In this document: positions 18,145 to 26,731 of the stretch, piece by piece
Layout: each line of letters starts with the position of its first letter
Position numbering within the stretch: position 1 is the stretch's first letter
Assembly (NCBI GenBank): GCA_910579275.1
Contig: CAJTTO010000012.1
Coordinates: 1-64,000, forward strand
Length of the DNA: 64,000 nt
Direction of reading: 5' to 3'
Origin: an uncultured Lachnospiraceae bacterium
GTDB lineage: Bacteria > Bacillota > Clostridia > Lachnospirales > Lachnospiraceae
Position numbers and translations under genes: made by a program
The notes under the pieces: model-generated
Databases searched by the model: none
Told to the model about the DNA's origin: nothing
Seen by the model: only the letters and a program-made list of their open reading frames with translations

Positions 18145-19509
18145 TTATTCCCCTTGGAATGTCACAAGCCCGTCGCTGTCAATCTGTACTTTGGGCGATA
18201 GTCCCCTCATGTAATTAAGCACGCCGTCCTTGTCCGCACCGTCCAGCTCCCTTGTGCGGCAGTCCTCCTGACGGCAAGCGACAAACCTGAAATCCTGTAT
18301 TCCATCCTTATTGATTCCGACCTCGACAAGACAGGTATCCTGTGTCTTGGAGTTAAACCAGTAGTTTCCCAGACTATATACCACCGGAACGCCTGACACG
18401 ACGTCAATCTTCTGCAGGCAGTGCGGGTGATCGCCTATGATAAGATTCACGCCTGCCTCCGCATATATCGGAGCCTGTTTGTCCTGAAGCCAGTCCGTCC
18501 CCTCCTGACTTTCCGTCCCCCAGTGTATATACAAAATGACAAAATCACTGCTTGCCTTTGCCTCCGCAATAACTTCCAGAAGCGCGGACGGATCCATGCA
18601 TCTTAGCACGCCTGCGCTTGTCGATGTCGCCTCTTTTGTATCCGGCACTGCATTTCTCTCAATCTGCGTCGCACTCACAATCCCTATCTTCATGCCGTTT
18701 GCAATGAGGTAGAGCGGCTTTTTCGCCTCCTGAATATTCCTCCCCGCCCCCACATAGGGAATTCCGGCATTTTCAAGCGTTGTGAATGTGTCAAGGAGCG
18801 CTTCCTCCCCATAATCATATGCATGGTTGTTTGCAAGCGAGACCACATCTACGCCCATCTGCCCCAGCAGCTCCACATTGGCAGGATTCGCACGAAAAGT
18901 AAATTGTTTGCCTTCCGTCGGGGTGCCTCTTGCAGAAAAAGGAAATTCATTATTCAGCATAAAAACATCCGCAGCCTGCATCCGTTCCAGCAGTCCTCCT
19001 GAAAAGGTATCATGGATGTCACTCCCCCTGCTGCGGTAGCGGAACATCATTGCGTACTCATCATCCAGCAGAATATCTCCGGCAAAAAGGAGCGAGACAC
19101 GCCCGCTGTCTGCGCATTCCACAATCCGCACATTTTCACCCTTTGCAACCGCCTCCTGATACAGTCTATCGTTCTCCGCGAGCACTTCGTCAGAAACATT
19201 GGATGCCGGCTGAACGTCTGCTTCCTCGTCCGCCGCATTTTCCGGTGCCGGGTTCCCGTCTGCCTGTGCGTTCGTGTCAGGCGACCCAAACAGCCAGTCC
19301 AAATCTATCGTCTCATAACCGTTCCCCTGCATTTGTTTCGCACTCTGCGCTGCCACAAAAGCTGCATATCCGACCATTATAGTCCCTCCCACCATCAGCA
19401 CTGCCGAGAGAGACATGACAAATATCCGCAGCTGTCCGCGTATTCCTTTTTTTTGCCTTTTTCTTCCTCCGGTTTTCTTTCTTTTGTCCCTGTTTCCCTT
19501 CCCTGCCAA
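18145..19509 (-). CDS. CapA-family (PGA_cap metallophosphatase-like) membrane-anchored protein
   Basis: 454 residues from the TTG at 19509, chosen because GGGAGGTGA lies 5-6 nt upstream; longer in-frame starts fall in or against the rplA terminator. A basic N-terminus and one membrane segment (LRIFVMSLSAVLMVGGTIMVGYAAFVA) anchor it outside the cell. The CapA domain has LLFAGDILLDD, LNNEFPFS, SLANNHAYDYG, IHWGTE and IIGDHPHCLQ, matching the metal-binding motifs. CapA proteins are implicated in poly-gamma-glutamate or other capsule formation; the substrate here is unknown. It is inserted between rplA and rplJ but behind a terminator and before a separate promoter, so probably not coregulated with either. 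Confidence 0.88.
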   Translation of the reverse strand: MAGKGNRDKRKKTGGRKRQKKGIRGQLRIFVMSLSAVLMVGGTIMVGYAAFVAAQSAKQMQGNGYETIDLDWLFGSPDTNAQADGNPAPENAADEEADVQPASNVSDEVLAENDRLYQEAVAKGENVRIVECADSGRVSLLFAGDILLDDEYAMMFRYRSRGSDIHDTFSGGLLERMQAADVFMLNNEFPFSARGTPTEGKQFTFRANPANVELLGQMGVDVVSLANNHAYDYGEEALLDTFTTLENAGIPYVGAGRNIQEAKKPLYLIANGMKIGIVSATQIERNAVPDTKEATSTSAGVLRCMDPSALLEVIAEAKASSDFVILYIHWGTESQEGTDWLQDKQAPIYAEAGVNLIIGDHPHCLQKIDVVSGVPVVYSLGNYWFNSKTQDTCLVEVGINKDGIQDFRFVACRQEDCRTRELDGADKDGVLNYMRGLSPKVQIDSDGLVTFQGE

Positions 19510-19538
19510 ATATTCACCTCCCGCTTTACACATATGCG

Positions 19539-19580
19539 AAAAGACCTCGCTTTTATCCAAAACGAGGTCCCGTCTTTTCT
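19539..19580 (-). terminator. rplKA terminator
   Basis: GACCTCG (19569-19563 on the minus strand) pairs with CGAGGTC (19549-19543), then TTTT. Located 17 bp after rplA and upstream of the capA-like start. Confidence 0.8.
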
Positions 19581-19596
19581 ATATTATTTATCTTGA

Positions 19597-20286
19597 TTAG
19601 AACTTAGCAACACTAACCTTTACGCCAGGTCCCATTGTAGATGAAAGTGTGATGCTTCTTAAATACTGACCCTTCAGGTTTGAAGGTTTCGCCTTCACAA
19701 TTGCATCCAACAGTGTGTTCAGATTCTGTGTCAACTGCTCTTCTGTGAAAGATACCTTTCCAATCGGGCAGTGAATGATGTTTGTCTTGTCAAGTCTGTA
19801 CTCAATCTTACCAGCCTTAATATCATTGATAGCCTTTGTAACATCCATTGTTACTGTTCCGGCTTTAGGGTTCGGCATCAAGCCTTTCGGTCCCAAAACC
19901 TTACCAAGACGACCAACAACACCCATCATGTCAGGGGTAGCTACTACAACATCAAAATCTAACCAGCCATCATTCTGAATCTTCGGAATCAGCTCGTCTC
20001 CGCCAACATAATCTGCGCCGGCTGCCTCAGCCTCAGCAATCTTATCTCCTTTGGCAAATACCAATACTCTGACGGTCTTACCTGTTCCGTTCGGAAGTAC
20101 AACGGCGCCACGGATCTGCTGTTCCGCATGACGTCCGTCACATCCTGTCCGGATATGCACTTCAACTGTCTCATCAAACTTTGCGGCAGCGGACTTCTTC
20201 GTCAGCGCTACAGCATCTTCAATTTCATAAAATGTCGCGCGATCAATTAACTTCGCGGATTCATTATATTTCTTACCATGCTTCAT
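19597..20286 (-). CDS. rplA: 50S ribosomal protein L1
   Basis: 23S rRNA L1-stalk protein and translational autoregulator; 229 residues, complete. Contains GTGKTVRVLVFAKGDK, DVVVATPDMMGVVGRLGKVL and GPKGLMPNPKAGTVT. 16 bp after rplK, with GGAGG upstream. Confidence 0.98.
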   Translation of the reverse strand: MKHGKKYNESAKLIDRATFYEIEDAVALTKKSAAAKFDETVEVHIRTGCDGRHAEQQIRGAVVLPNGTGKTVRVLVFAKGDKIAEAEAAGADYVGGDELIPKIQNDGWLDFDVVVATPDMMGVVGRLGKVLGPKGLMPNPKAGTVTMDVTKAINDIKAGKIEYRLDKTNIIHCPIGKVSFTEEQLTQNLNTLLDAIVKAKPSNLKGQYLRSITLSSTMGPGVKVSVAKF

Positions 20287-20302
20287 TCTTATTTACCTCC
20301 GC

Positions 20303-20728
20303 TTAATCCTCTACTGTGATACCCATAGATCTTGCTGTACCTGCGATCATGCTCATGGCTGCCTCAAGGCTTGCCGCATTTAAGTCAGGCATCTTTAACT
20401 CTGCAATCTCCTGAATCTTTGCCTTTGAAATCTTGGCAACCTTTGTCTTGTTTGGCGCTGCAGAAGCAGTCTTAAGGTTGCATGCCTTCTTTAACAAAAC
20501 TGCTGCAGGCGGAGTCTTTGTGATGAAGCTGAAGCTTCTGTCTGCATATACTGTAATCACGACAGGAATAATCATGCCTTCCTGATCTGCTGTTCTGGCG
20601 TTAAACTGTTTTGTAAACTCAACAATGTTTACACCATGCTGTCCAAGAGCCGGTCCAACCGGTGGAGCCGGTGTTGCTTTTGCGGCAGGAATTTGTAATT
20701 TAATATATCCTTCTACTTTCTTTGCCAT
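20303..20728 (-). CDS. rplK: 50S ribosomal protein L11
   Basis: GTPase-centre protein, 141 residues from ATG 20728. The GTG three codons earlier overlaps the AGGAGGTG Shine-Dalgarno itself and is rejected. LQIPAAKATPAPPVGPALGQ and the C-terminal GTARSMGI are typical. First gene of the rplKA operon. Confidence 0.97.
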   Translation of the reverse strand: MAKKVEGYIKLQIPAAKATPAPPVGPALGQHGVNIVEFTKQFNARTADQEGMIIPVVITVYADRSFSFITKTPPAAVLLKKACNLKTASAAPNKTKVAKISKAKIQEIAELKMPDLNAASLEAAMSMIAGTARSMGITVED

Positions 20729-20780
20729 TTTAGGCACCTCCTAATTCATTCTCAGTCTTTTCCTATTATAAAAGACTGTT

Positions 20781-20861
20781 TTGTGGTAGTCTGGGCGGAT
20801 GACCCTCCCACACGGAAATATGTCCGCTAAATATTTTATTACATCCAAATCACCTTGTCAA
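20781..20861 (-). promoter_or_regulatory. rplKA promoter and candidate L1-binding leader
   Basis: TTGACA (20861-20856, close to the nusG stop), 17-bp spacer, TAAAAT (20838-20833). The leader then reads GTGTGGGAGGG...CAGACTACCACA (about 20813-20781), a stem with asymmetric loop resembling the L1 site on 23S rRNA, so L1 feedback is plausible. The structure call is by eye. Confidence 0.55.
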
Positions 20862-20869
20862 CCTCTATT

Positions 20870-21649
20870 TTAATCCCACATCTTTTTAATGTCGCTAAAA
20901 TGTATCTCGACAGGTGTCTCACGGCCAAACATCTCAACATTAATCGTCGCTGTCTGTCTCGCCGCATCAATCTTCTGAATGGTTCCGACCGTGTCTTTCC
21001 ATACGCCCGCGGTAACGCTTATCACATCACCCTCAGCGAATTCAATGCTGGTATCCATACTGAAATCAAGCGCCTTAAGCTCTGCTTCCGTGAGCGGCAC
21101 GGGTTTGCTTCCCGGTCCCACAAATCCGGTAACACCCCTTGTATTTCTCACGACATACCATGCATCATTGTTATCCGCATCCATATGAAGGAGCACATAG
21201 CCTGGAAACATCTTTTTCTGTGATGTTTTCTCGACTCCGTTTTTCAGCTCCATGACATCCTGCAGCGGAACCCTGACTTCTAGAATCTCATTCTCAAGGT
21301 GTCTGTTTTCAATTGCCTTTTCGATATTGGCCTTTACCTTATTCTCATATCCCGAATAAGTGTGGACTACATACCAGCCCATGCCAAGTCCGCTCTTGTT
21401 GTCACTGAGCGCCACTCTGCTGTGCGGCTCCTCCTCAACCGGTTCCGGAACAGGTACAGGCTCCTCCACAACAATCTCTTCAGCTTCCGCCACCGGTTCC
21501 GGATCGAATGCCGTTTCTGCCACTGTTTCGTCTGTCTCCACATCCTCTGTCTCTTGTGGTCTCTCCGGCAACTTCGGTGATACCGGCAGCCATTCCTGCA
21601 TGTTGGGAGTAATGAGCTTTTTGGCTACTGCCTTCTTCTTTTCTTCCAT
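20870..21649 (-). CDS. nusG: transcription factor NusG with acidic N-terminal extension
   Basis: 259 residues against about 175 for standard NusG. The NGN domain starts near residue 90 (MGWYVVHTYSGYENKVKANI) and ends with FPGYVLLHMDADNDAW-like residues; the KOW domain (FAEGDVISVTAGVWKDTVG...) is at the C-terminus. Residues 1-85 are Pro/Glu/Val-rich (VEEPVPVPEPVEEEP) and probably disordered. The upstream ATG has GAGGA before it and lies 27 bp from secE, so the extension seems genuine. An internal ATG before MGWYVV could give a short form but has no visible SD. Confidence 0.95.
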   Translation of the reverse strand: MEEKKKAVAKKLITPNMQEWLPVSPKLPERPQETEDVETDETVAETAFDPEPVAEAEEIVVEEPVPVPEPVEEEPHSRVALSDNKSGLGMGWYVVHTYSGYENKVKANIEKAIENRHLENEILEVRVPLQDVMELKNGVEKTSQKKMFPGYVLLHMDADNNDAWYVVRNTRGVTGFVGPGSKPVPLTEAELKALDFSMDTSIEFAEGDVISVTAGVWKDTVGTIQKIDAARQTATINVEMFGRETPVEIHFSDIKKMWD

Positions 21650-21676
21650 ATTCGTTATCCTCTTTTATCTGTTCTA

Positions 21677-21889
21677 TTAGATTCCGATACTTGTCAAGAA
21701 GTTAATACCATACTGGATAAGCGTATCCAAAAAAGTAATAATGAGTCCTAATACAACCGAAACGCAAAGAACCGCCACCGACTGCTTAACGGTCTCTTTC
21801 CTGTCAGGCCAGGCAATCTTTTTAAACTCTGTTTTTACACCCTTCCAGAAGCTTTCCTTCTTTGCCTCCGACTTCGCTGAATCTGCCAT
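21677..21889 (-). CDS. secE: preprotein translocase subunit SecE
   Basis: 70 residues with one membrane helix (VAVLCVSVVLGLIITFLDTL) preceded by the conserved amphipathic KTEFKKIAWPDRKE. AGGAGG upstream. Between rpmG and nusG as in most Firmicutes. Confidence 0.96.
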   Translation of the reverse strand: MADSAKSEAKKESFWKGVKTEFKKIAWPDRKETVKQSVAVLCVSVVLGLIITFLDTLIQYGINFLTSIGI

Positions 21890-21916
21890 AGTGTGCCTCC
21901 TAATTCTTTCGATTGA

Positions 21917-22066
21917 TTATTTTGTTTCCTTGTGCAGTGTATGAGTCTTGCAGAATCTACAATACTTCTTGATTTCCATTCTGTCCGGATGAGTCTTTTT
22001 CTCCTTTGTAGTATTGTAATTACGCTGTTTGCACTCTGTACATGCCAATGTAATCTTTGTACGCAT
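21917..22066 (-). CDS. rpmG: 50S ribosomal protein L33 (zinc-binding form)
   Basis: 49 residues, MRTKITLACTECKQRNYNTT at the start. Two CxxC pairs (C9/C12 and C36/C39) show the zinc-dependent C+ form. GGAGGTGG before ATG. 27 bp upstream of secE and first gene of rpmG-secE-nusG. Confidence 0.96.
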   Translation of the reverse strand: MRTKITLACTECKQRNYNTTKEKKTHPDRMEIKKYCRFCKTHTLHKETK

Positions 22067-22114
22067 AATTCCACCTCCGCTAGCGTTCTAATGTATATTG
22101 TCCTAATCATATGC

Positions 22115-22141
22115 ATGATAGCACCGGCTGTTTCCTGTCAA
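22115..22141 (-). promoter_or_regulatory. possible promoter of rpmG-secE-nusG
   Basis: TTGACA (22141-22136) and TATCAT (22120-22115) with a short 15-bp spacer on the minus strand, 49 bp from rpmG. The rest of 22142-22583 is AT-rich and holds no gene I can support. Confidence 0.35.
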
Positions 22142-22583
22142 TTCAGAACTGCCCTGATAGGATGTCCCTCCACAGACAAAACCAAATTGCATAAAAAAAA
22201 GACCTAATGTGCATCTTGCCTATCCACTATATCACACGGAAAATACCGCGTCAATATTTTTTCCGTATTTCCTGATTTTTTTCTGGCAAGACTACTTGAT
22301 TTTTCATACAATTCATGGTAAATTTAAGATAATAAACAGATATACATAATATTTTCAGAATATTCACACACTTTAAATTGTATATTTGTGTAAAATAAAG
22401 GAGTTTTTCGAATTTTATATTCAATTCAGGCATCAAAAACAAGTTCACATAAGGCAATAAACAGCCGTTTTTCGAATATATTATGGTAACTATCCTTTAT
22501 TCTTTCAAGTATATGGTAAGCGCCTATGTGGATATTTGCGTTTGCTATATAATCGTATAGATTACAGAGGGGAGGACACAGGT

Positions 22584-23954
22584 ATGCCAGTTTCTTTGAC
22601 TACATTGCCAATTTATGACCAATATTTATCCACTTACCGCGGCGGCGACAGCAGTAGCAGTGCTTGGAATTACAAAATGAATAAGCGCAGTCTCCGTCAT
22701 GCGACGCATAATGCAACCGAACTGAAGGACATATACAATGCCATTCAGTGGAAAAACCGTTTTACACCGCTCTATCTCACGGAGCCGTCACCGCGTTCCG
22801 TCGCTTATGCGATACACCTGAAAGAGAGCGCCAACGACCTGCGGCAGACCATTGATTCGCTCAGCGGGGACGATGATGATTTGTTCTCAATGAAATCCGC
22901 TTACAGCGACAACGAGCTGCTTGCCAGCGTAGAATACGAATCCGAGGACGCAGACGATGATGTTCCGTCTGATTTTGTGCTTGAAGTCGAAAATTTTGCG
23001 ACACCGCAGATCAATACCAGCAAATACATGAAGGCGAACCAGACGGTCGCGCTCGCTCCGGACAGCTACTCCTTTGATATCCTGACAAACAAGCTTCACT
23101 ATGAACTCCAGTTCAATGTCAGCGAGGGGGAGACGAACGGCGATCTGCAGAAAAAGCTTGCCCGTCTCATTAACAATTCCGATATCGGCGTATCGGCAAA
23201 AGTCGTCGAGTCGCGCGGGCTCTCTGCACTGGAAATTACTTCAAATGCATATGGACTTCCGATACAGAGCAACCGCCATTTCACCATTACGGATGAAAAC
23301 ACAAGCTACACGGACGGCATTGTTGATTATCTGGGGCTGAATAAAACAATCAAGGAAGCGACCAACGCCGTGTACAGCATTAATGGAAACGAGGAATCTT
23401 CCTATTCAAATAGCTTCAATGTGTATGGTGCCTACCACGTGACCCTGCATCCTGAAAATACCGAAGCGGGAAAAAATGTTGCCGACAATATTACGGCGCG
23501 CGCAGCGGCAGTCAACGCCGGAAAAACCGCGAGCGTCAAAATAGGACTCTATCCCGATGCCGAGTCGCTCTCCAATAATATAGAAACGTTTGTCGAGGGC
23601 TACAACCATTTTATGAACGGTGTAATCAATGACCAGACCGATGAACCGCTCACGCGGCTTCTGTCAAAAGACCTTCACAAATTTCTGGGGCTTCACAGCT
23701 ACAACCTTGAAAAATACGGCATCAGCATCAACGAAGATGCCACGCTTGATTACCAGAAACTGGATGATATTGCGGACGCCGATGCCATCAAAGGATTTGG
23801 CTCGCAGATTTTGCGAAAGCTCAATGCCATCTCCCTAGATCCTATGGAGTACATTGACCGGCGCATCTGCGCTTACCCCAATCCCAATGCAAGCTATCCG
23901 AATCCGTATATGACAAGTATCTACACAGGGATGCTATTCAGCACCTGGACATAA
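22584..23954 (+). CDS. orphan FliD-like (hook-associated protein 2 domain) protein
   Basis: 456 residues from ATG 22584 (GAGGGGAGGA at 22567-22575). The centre and C-terminus recall FliD: a beta-rich block (YSFDILTNKLHYELQFNVSE), the FVEGYNHFMNGVIND helix equivalent to the FVxxYNxLxxxI motif of FliD_C, then a YGISINEDATLDYQKLDDI stretch as in FliD D0-D1 returns. The N-terminus does not start like FliD and contains an acidic low-complexity segment (SGDDDDLF, ESEDADDDVPSD). A bona fide fliD is at 36201-38174, so this is a divergent paralogue that may cap a different structure or be a secreted filament-associated protein. Monocistronic. Confidence 0.6.
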   Translation: MPVSLTTLPIYDQYLSTYRGGDSSSSAWNYKMNKRSLRHATHNATELKDIYNAIQWKNRFTPLYLTEPSPRSVAYAIHLKESANDLRQTIDSLSGDDDDLFSMKSAYSDNELLASVEYESEDADDDVPSDFVLEVENFATPQINTSKYMKANQTVALAPDSYSFDILTNKLHYELQFNVSEGETNGDLQKKLARLINNSDIGVSAKVVESRGLSALEITSNAYGLPIQSNRHFTITDENTSYTDGIVDYLGLNKTIKEATNAVYSINGNEESSYSNSFNVYGAYHVTLHPENTEAGKNVADNITARAAAVNAGKTASVKIGLYPDAESLSNNIETFVEGYNHFMNGVINDQTDEPLTRLLSKDLHKFLGLHSYNLEKYGISINEDATLDYQKLDDIADADAIKGFGSQILRKLNAISLDPMEYIDRRICAYPNPNASYPNPYMTSIYTGMLFSTWT

Positions 23955-23961
23955 AAAGATG

Positions 23962-24070
23962 AGTGCCAGCATCACTGGCACCCACTATCCGTGAAGAACG
24001 CTGCCCTTGCGTTCTTCTGTGTGAAACTTAGAAGTTCTTAGGTGGCGTTCTTTGACACCTTAGAACTTCT
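23962..24070. terminator. array of three hairpins between convergent genes
   Basis: Stems at 23962-23982 (GTGCCAG/CTGGCAC), 23994-24016 (AAGAACGC/GCGTTCTT) and 24030-24070 (15-bp stem, one mismatch, flanked by TTTT). They separate the FliD-like gene from glf; the last overlaps the glf stop and probably terminates both directions. Confidence 0.75.
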
Positions 24071-25202
24071 TTTCACACTTTTCACTTTCCACCATGTCCA
24101 ATGCCGCCGCAATCACCTTGTCCATGTCATAGTATTTGTACTGTCCCAGACGTCCGCCAAAAAGCACGTTCTTCTCCGCGCCGGCAAGGGCTTCATACTT
24201 TTTGTAAAGCGCCGCGTTTTTTTCGTCATTTACCGAATAATACGGCTCATCACCGCGCTTCCACTCCTTGGGATATTCTCTCGTTATCACCGTGTCGGGC
24301 TGACTGCCAAACGTGAAATGCTTATGTTCGATAATACGCGTAAACGGCACTTCACGCTCCGTGTAATTGACCACTGCGTTTCCCTGATAGTTCTCCTCCC
24401 CCTCCAGAAGCTCTGTCTCGAAGTTCAGGGAGCGGTACTCCAGCGCGCCCTCGCTATAGTCGAAAAACGCGTCAATCATTCCTGTATAAAGCACTTTTTC
24501 AAACATATGCCGCCCGTCATTTGTGACATATGTGTCATTTTCTTTTCTGGCAAAGTCTTTAAAATCTGTCTCCAGCATGACTTCGGTGCCTTCAAGCAGC
24601 TTTTCAACCATGCCCGTGTAGCCCTCCTCGGGAATCCCCTGATACGCGTCATTAAAATAATTGTTGTCAAACGTAAACCGTACCGGAAGACGCTTAATGA
24701 TAAAAGCCGGCAGTTCCCGACAATCCCTGCCCCACTGCTTCTCCGTATAGCCCTTTACAAGCTTTTCATAAATGTCGGTTCCCACCAGCGAGAGTGCCTG
24801 CTCCTCAAGATTGGACGGATTCACGATGTTTAAGTCCGCTATTTGCGATTGAATGCGCGCTGCTGCTTCCTTCGGTGTCTTGATGTTCCACATTTTTGCA
24901 AAAGTGTTCATATTAAAAGGAAGGTTGTAGAGTTCGTCCTTGTATACCGCTACCGGTGCGTTGATGTAATTGTTGAACGTCGCAAGCCCGTTCACATACT
25001 GCCATATTTTCCTGTCCGATGTATGAAAAATATGTGCCCCATATTGGTGGACGTGGATGCCCTTTATCTGCTCTGTATAAATGTTTCCTGCAATATGAGT
25101 TCTCCTGTCTATGACCAGACATTTCTTTCCCGCTTTTTTCATTTCGCAGGCAAACACGGCTCCAAAAAGCCCTGCGCCAACTACTAAGTAATCATACTTC
25201 AT
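24060..25202 (-). CDS. glf: UDP-galactopyranose mutase
   Basis: Interconverts UDP-galactopyranose and UDP-galactofuranose with reduced FAD. 380 residues. The N-terminal dinucleotide fold has YLVVGAGLFGAVFA (about 5-18) and the family motifs HQYGAHIFHT, YTEKQWG and FTFDNNYF are present, as are the arginines near the C-terminus (GGRLGQYKYYDMD). The start has AGGAGA upstream. It is 14 bp downstream of a glycosyltransferase gene, suggesting a Galf-containing surface glycan or flagellin glycan. Confidence 0.95.
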   Translation of the reverse strand: MKYDYLVVGAGLFGAVFACEMKKAGKKCLVIDRRTHIAGNIYTEQIKGIHVHQYGAHIFHTSDRKIWQYVNGLATFNNYINAPVAVYKDELYNLPFNMNTFAKMWNIKTPKEAAARIQSQIADLNIVNPSNLEEQALSLVGTDIYEKLVKGYTEKQWGRDCRELPAFIIKRLPVRFTFDNNYFNDAYQGIPEEGYTGMVEKLLEGTEVMLETDFKDFARKENDTYVTNDGRHMFEKVLYTGMIDAFFDYSEGALEYRSLNFETELLEGEENYQGNAVVNYTEREVPFTRIIEHKHFTFGSQPDTVITREYPKEWKRGDEPYYSVNDEKNAALYKKYEALAGAEKNVLFGGRLGQYKYYDMDKVIAAALDMVESEKCEKKF

Positions 25203-25216
25203 GGTTTGCTATTCTC

Positions 25217-26317
25217 CTATCCATTCATATTCAGGGACGGCTCTGTCGGCTTCCAGTCCCTTGCAATCTGCTCAAAATTGGCTGCTTTTTCAAGCAGTTT
25301 TGCGTGCTCCGCCTCATATTCCTTTTGCGGAAGCGCCCTGAGTTTCGGTGATTTTGCCAGCTTTCTGAAGCACAGCGAAAGTGCCATGTACGCGGATGTT
25401 CCGCTGCTTGCGACATCTATCTCGCTCTCACAGTCAAATCCCGCCCTGCGAAACCACTCGGAAGCCTCCTCATAATCTTCTTTTTTCATAAAAAAGTAGC
25501 CAAGCTCCATACACATCTCCGCAGACGGAATTGTTGCCTCCTCGCTCAGCGATGTTTTCAGCATACTGACGGGATTGTCCGCAAGCCTGTAAATTTTCAA
25601 AAGCACGGCAATAATCTGCCTGCACAGCAAATCCTTGCCCTCTGCCCTTTTCTCTGCCAGTGCTTTCTCGAAGAATGTTTCTGCTTTCTCAAGGTCTTTC
25701 TCCGTACCTGCCTTGTACAATTCGCGGATGTACATTCCCATCAGGCGGTCGGATAACGTCCCTTTCTCCTCTATCGTCTTCTCAAACACTTCGAAGTCCC
25801 TGCTGCTATGATTCCCCTGAGGGCAGTGCTGAATCTCAATGTCACTGTCAAAGACAACCGGATTGATATTAATTGTCTCATGTATCGGCTCAATCCACGT
25901 AAACCCGCGCAGTCTTTTAAAAAGTTTCGGACGCATGTCCCGCGCAAAGTTTTCCGTCGGATGGTTAATCTGCTCTGTCACATAAACCATCTGCACAATT
26001 TCCACCTCGGGCATCATGGCGCGTTTCAAGTTCTTCAGCTTGTTTTGGTTTTCGCGGTCAAGCACCTCGTCGGCATCCGCCGAGTAAATATAATCGCCAG
26101 ATGCTTTGGAAAATGCGAAATTCCTTGCCGCCGCAAAGTCATCTTTCCACTCAAAATCATATACATACGGCGTATACTGCTCCGCTATTTCCTTTGTATT
26201 ATCTGTAGAGCCTGTGTCCACAATGATAATCTCATCCATGATATCCTTCAGTGAATCAAGGCAGTTTGCAAGCACTGCCGACTCATTCTTAACAATCATA
26301 CAAAGACTGAATTTCAT
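25217..26317 (-). CDS. family 2 glycosyltransferase with C-terminal TPR-like helices
   Basis: 366 residues. The N-terminal GT-A domain starts MKFSLCMIVKNESAVLANCL and has the nucleotide-binding IVDTGSTDNT and the DXD-type SADADEVLD. From about residue 200 the protein is helical with TPR-like repeats (DLEKAETFFEKALAEK, YEEASEWFRRAG). This architecture is common among protein glycosyltransferases. Two relatives at 32834 and 33906 lie inside the flagellin island. Linked with glf, so it may transfer Galf or another sugar to a surface protein; the acceptor is unknown. Confidence 0.85.
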   Translation of the reverse strand: MKFSLCMIVKNESAVLANCLDSLKDIMDEIIIVDTGSTDNTKEIAEQYTPYVYDFEWKDDFAAARNFAFSKASGDYIYSADADEVLDRENQNKLKNLKRAMMPEVEIVQMVYVTEQINHPTENFARDMRPKLFKRLRGFTWIEPIHETININPVVFDSDIEIQHCPQGNHSSRDFEVFEKTIEEKGTLSDRLMGMYIRELYKAGTEKDLEKAETFFEKALAEKRAEGKDLLCRQIIAVLLKIYRLADNPVSMLKTSLSEEATIPSAEMCMELGYFFMKKEDYEEASEWFRRAGFDCESEIDVASSGTSAYMALSLCFRKLAKSPKLRALPQKEYEAEHAKLLEKAANFEQIARDWKPTEPSLNMNG

Positions 26318-26587
26318 ACTGTTGTCCCCTCTGTCTTCTTTCCATAATTACTACGATCCCTATATGTTTCTCGAAAAGCTGTCACTGTACATGCTGTTCC
26401 GGCAACGGAAATCTTATTACAACTAGTATATCTGAATTCACATAACTTCTCAACTGTTAATTTATCTATTTTCCGTTTTTTATAAAATTTTTGCTCTTAT
26501 TCCAGCGCATTATTTTGTGTTCTTCATGGCTGATTCGTGCTAGGAAATGCGAACAGAAGAATTTCAAGACGATAATAAGAATTTATG

Positions 26588-26615
26588 TTAAGTTTTCAGA
26601 ATATTCTGACGATAT
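26588..26615 (+). promoter_or_regulatory. sigma-28-type promoter
   Basis: TTAA (26588-26591), 16 bp, GACGATAT (26608-26615). It resembles the flaG promoter element at 38856-38882 and lies 117 bp upstream of the 157-residue gene. The remainder of 26318-26731 is AT-rich intergenic DNA. Confidence 0.55.
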
Positions 26616-26731
26616 ATATTATGTAGTATTATTATGTAATCAAGTGGGGATTCGTGTGAAAAAAAATTTTTACATGGCAAATTTGTGCTTACGCCCAAAT
26701 TCGCAGATTTTGGTACGAATGGAGGATTATT

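Noticed and set aside
19510..19560. Longer start for the CapA-like protein
   Set aside because: It overlaps the rplA terminator stem and lacks a Shine-Dalgarno; the TTG at 19509 has a strong one.
20901..22535. tRNA genes near rpmG-secE-nusG
   Set aside because: Some Firmicutes have a tRNA here, but rpmG and secE are only 27 bp apart and no cloverleaf with TTCRA arm was found; none was recognised elsewhere in the window either.
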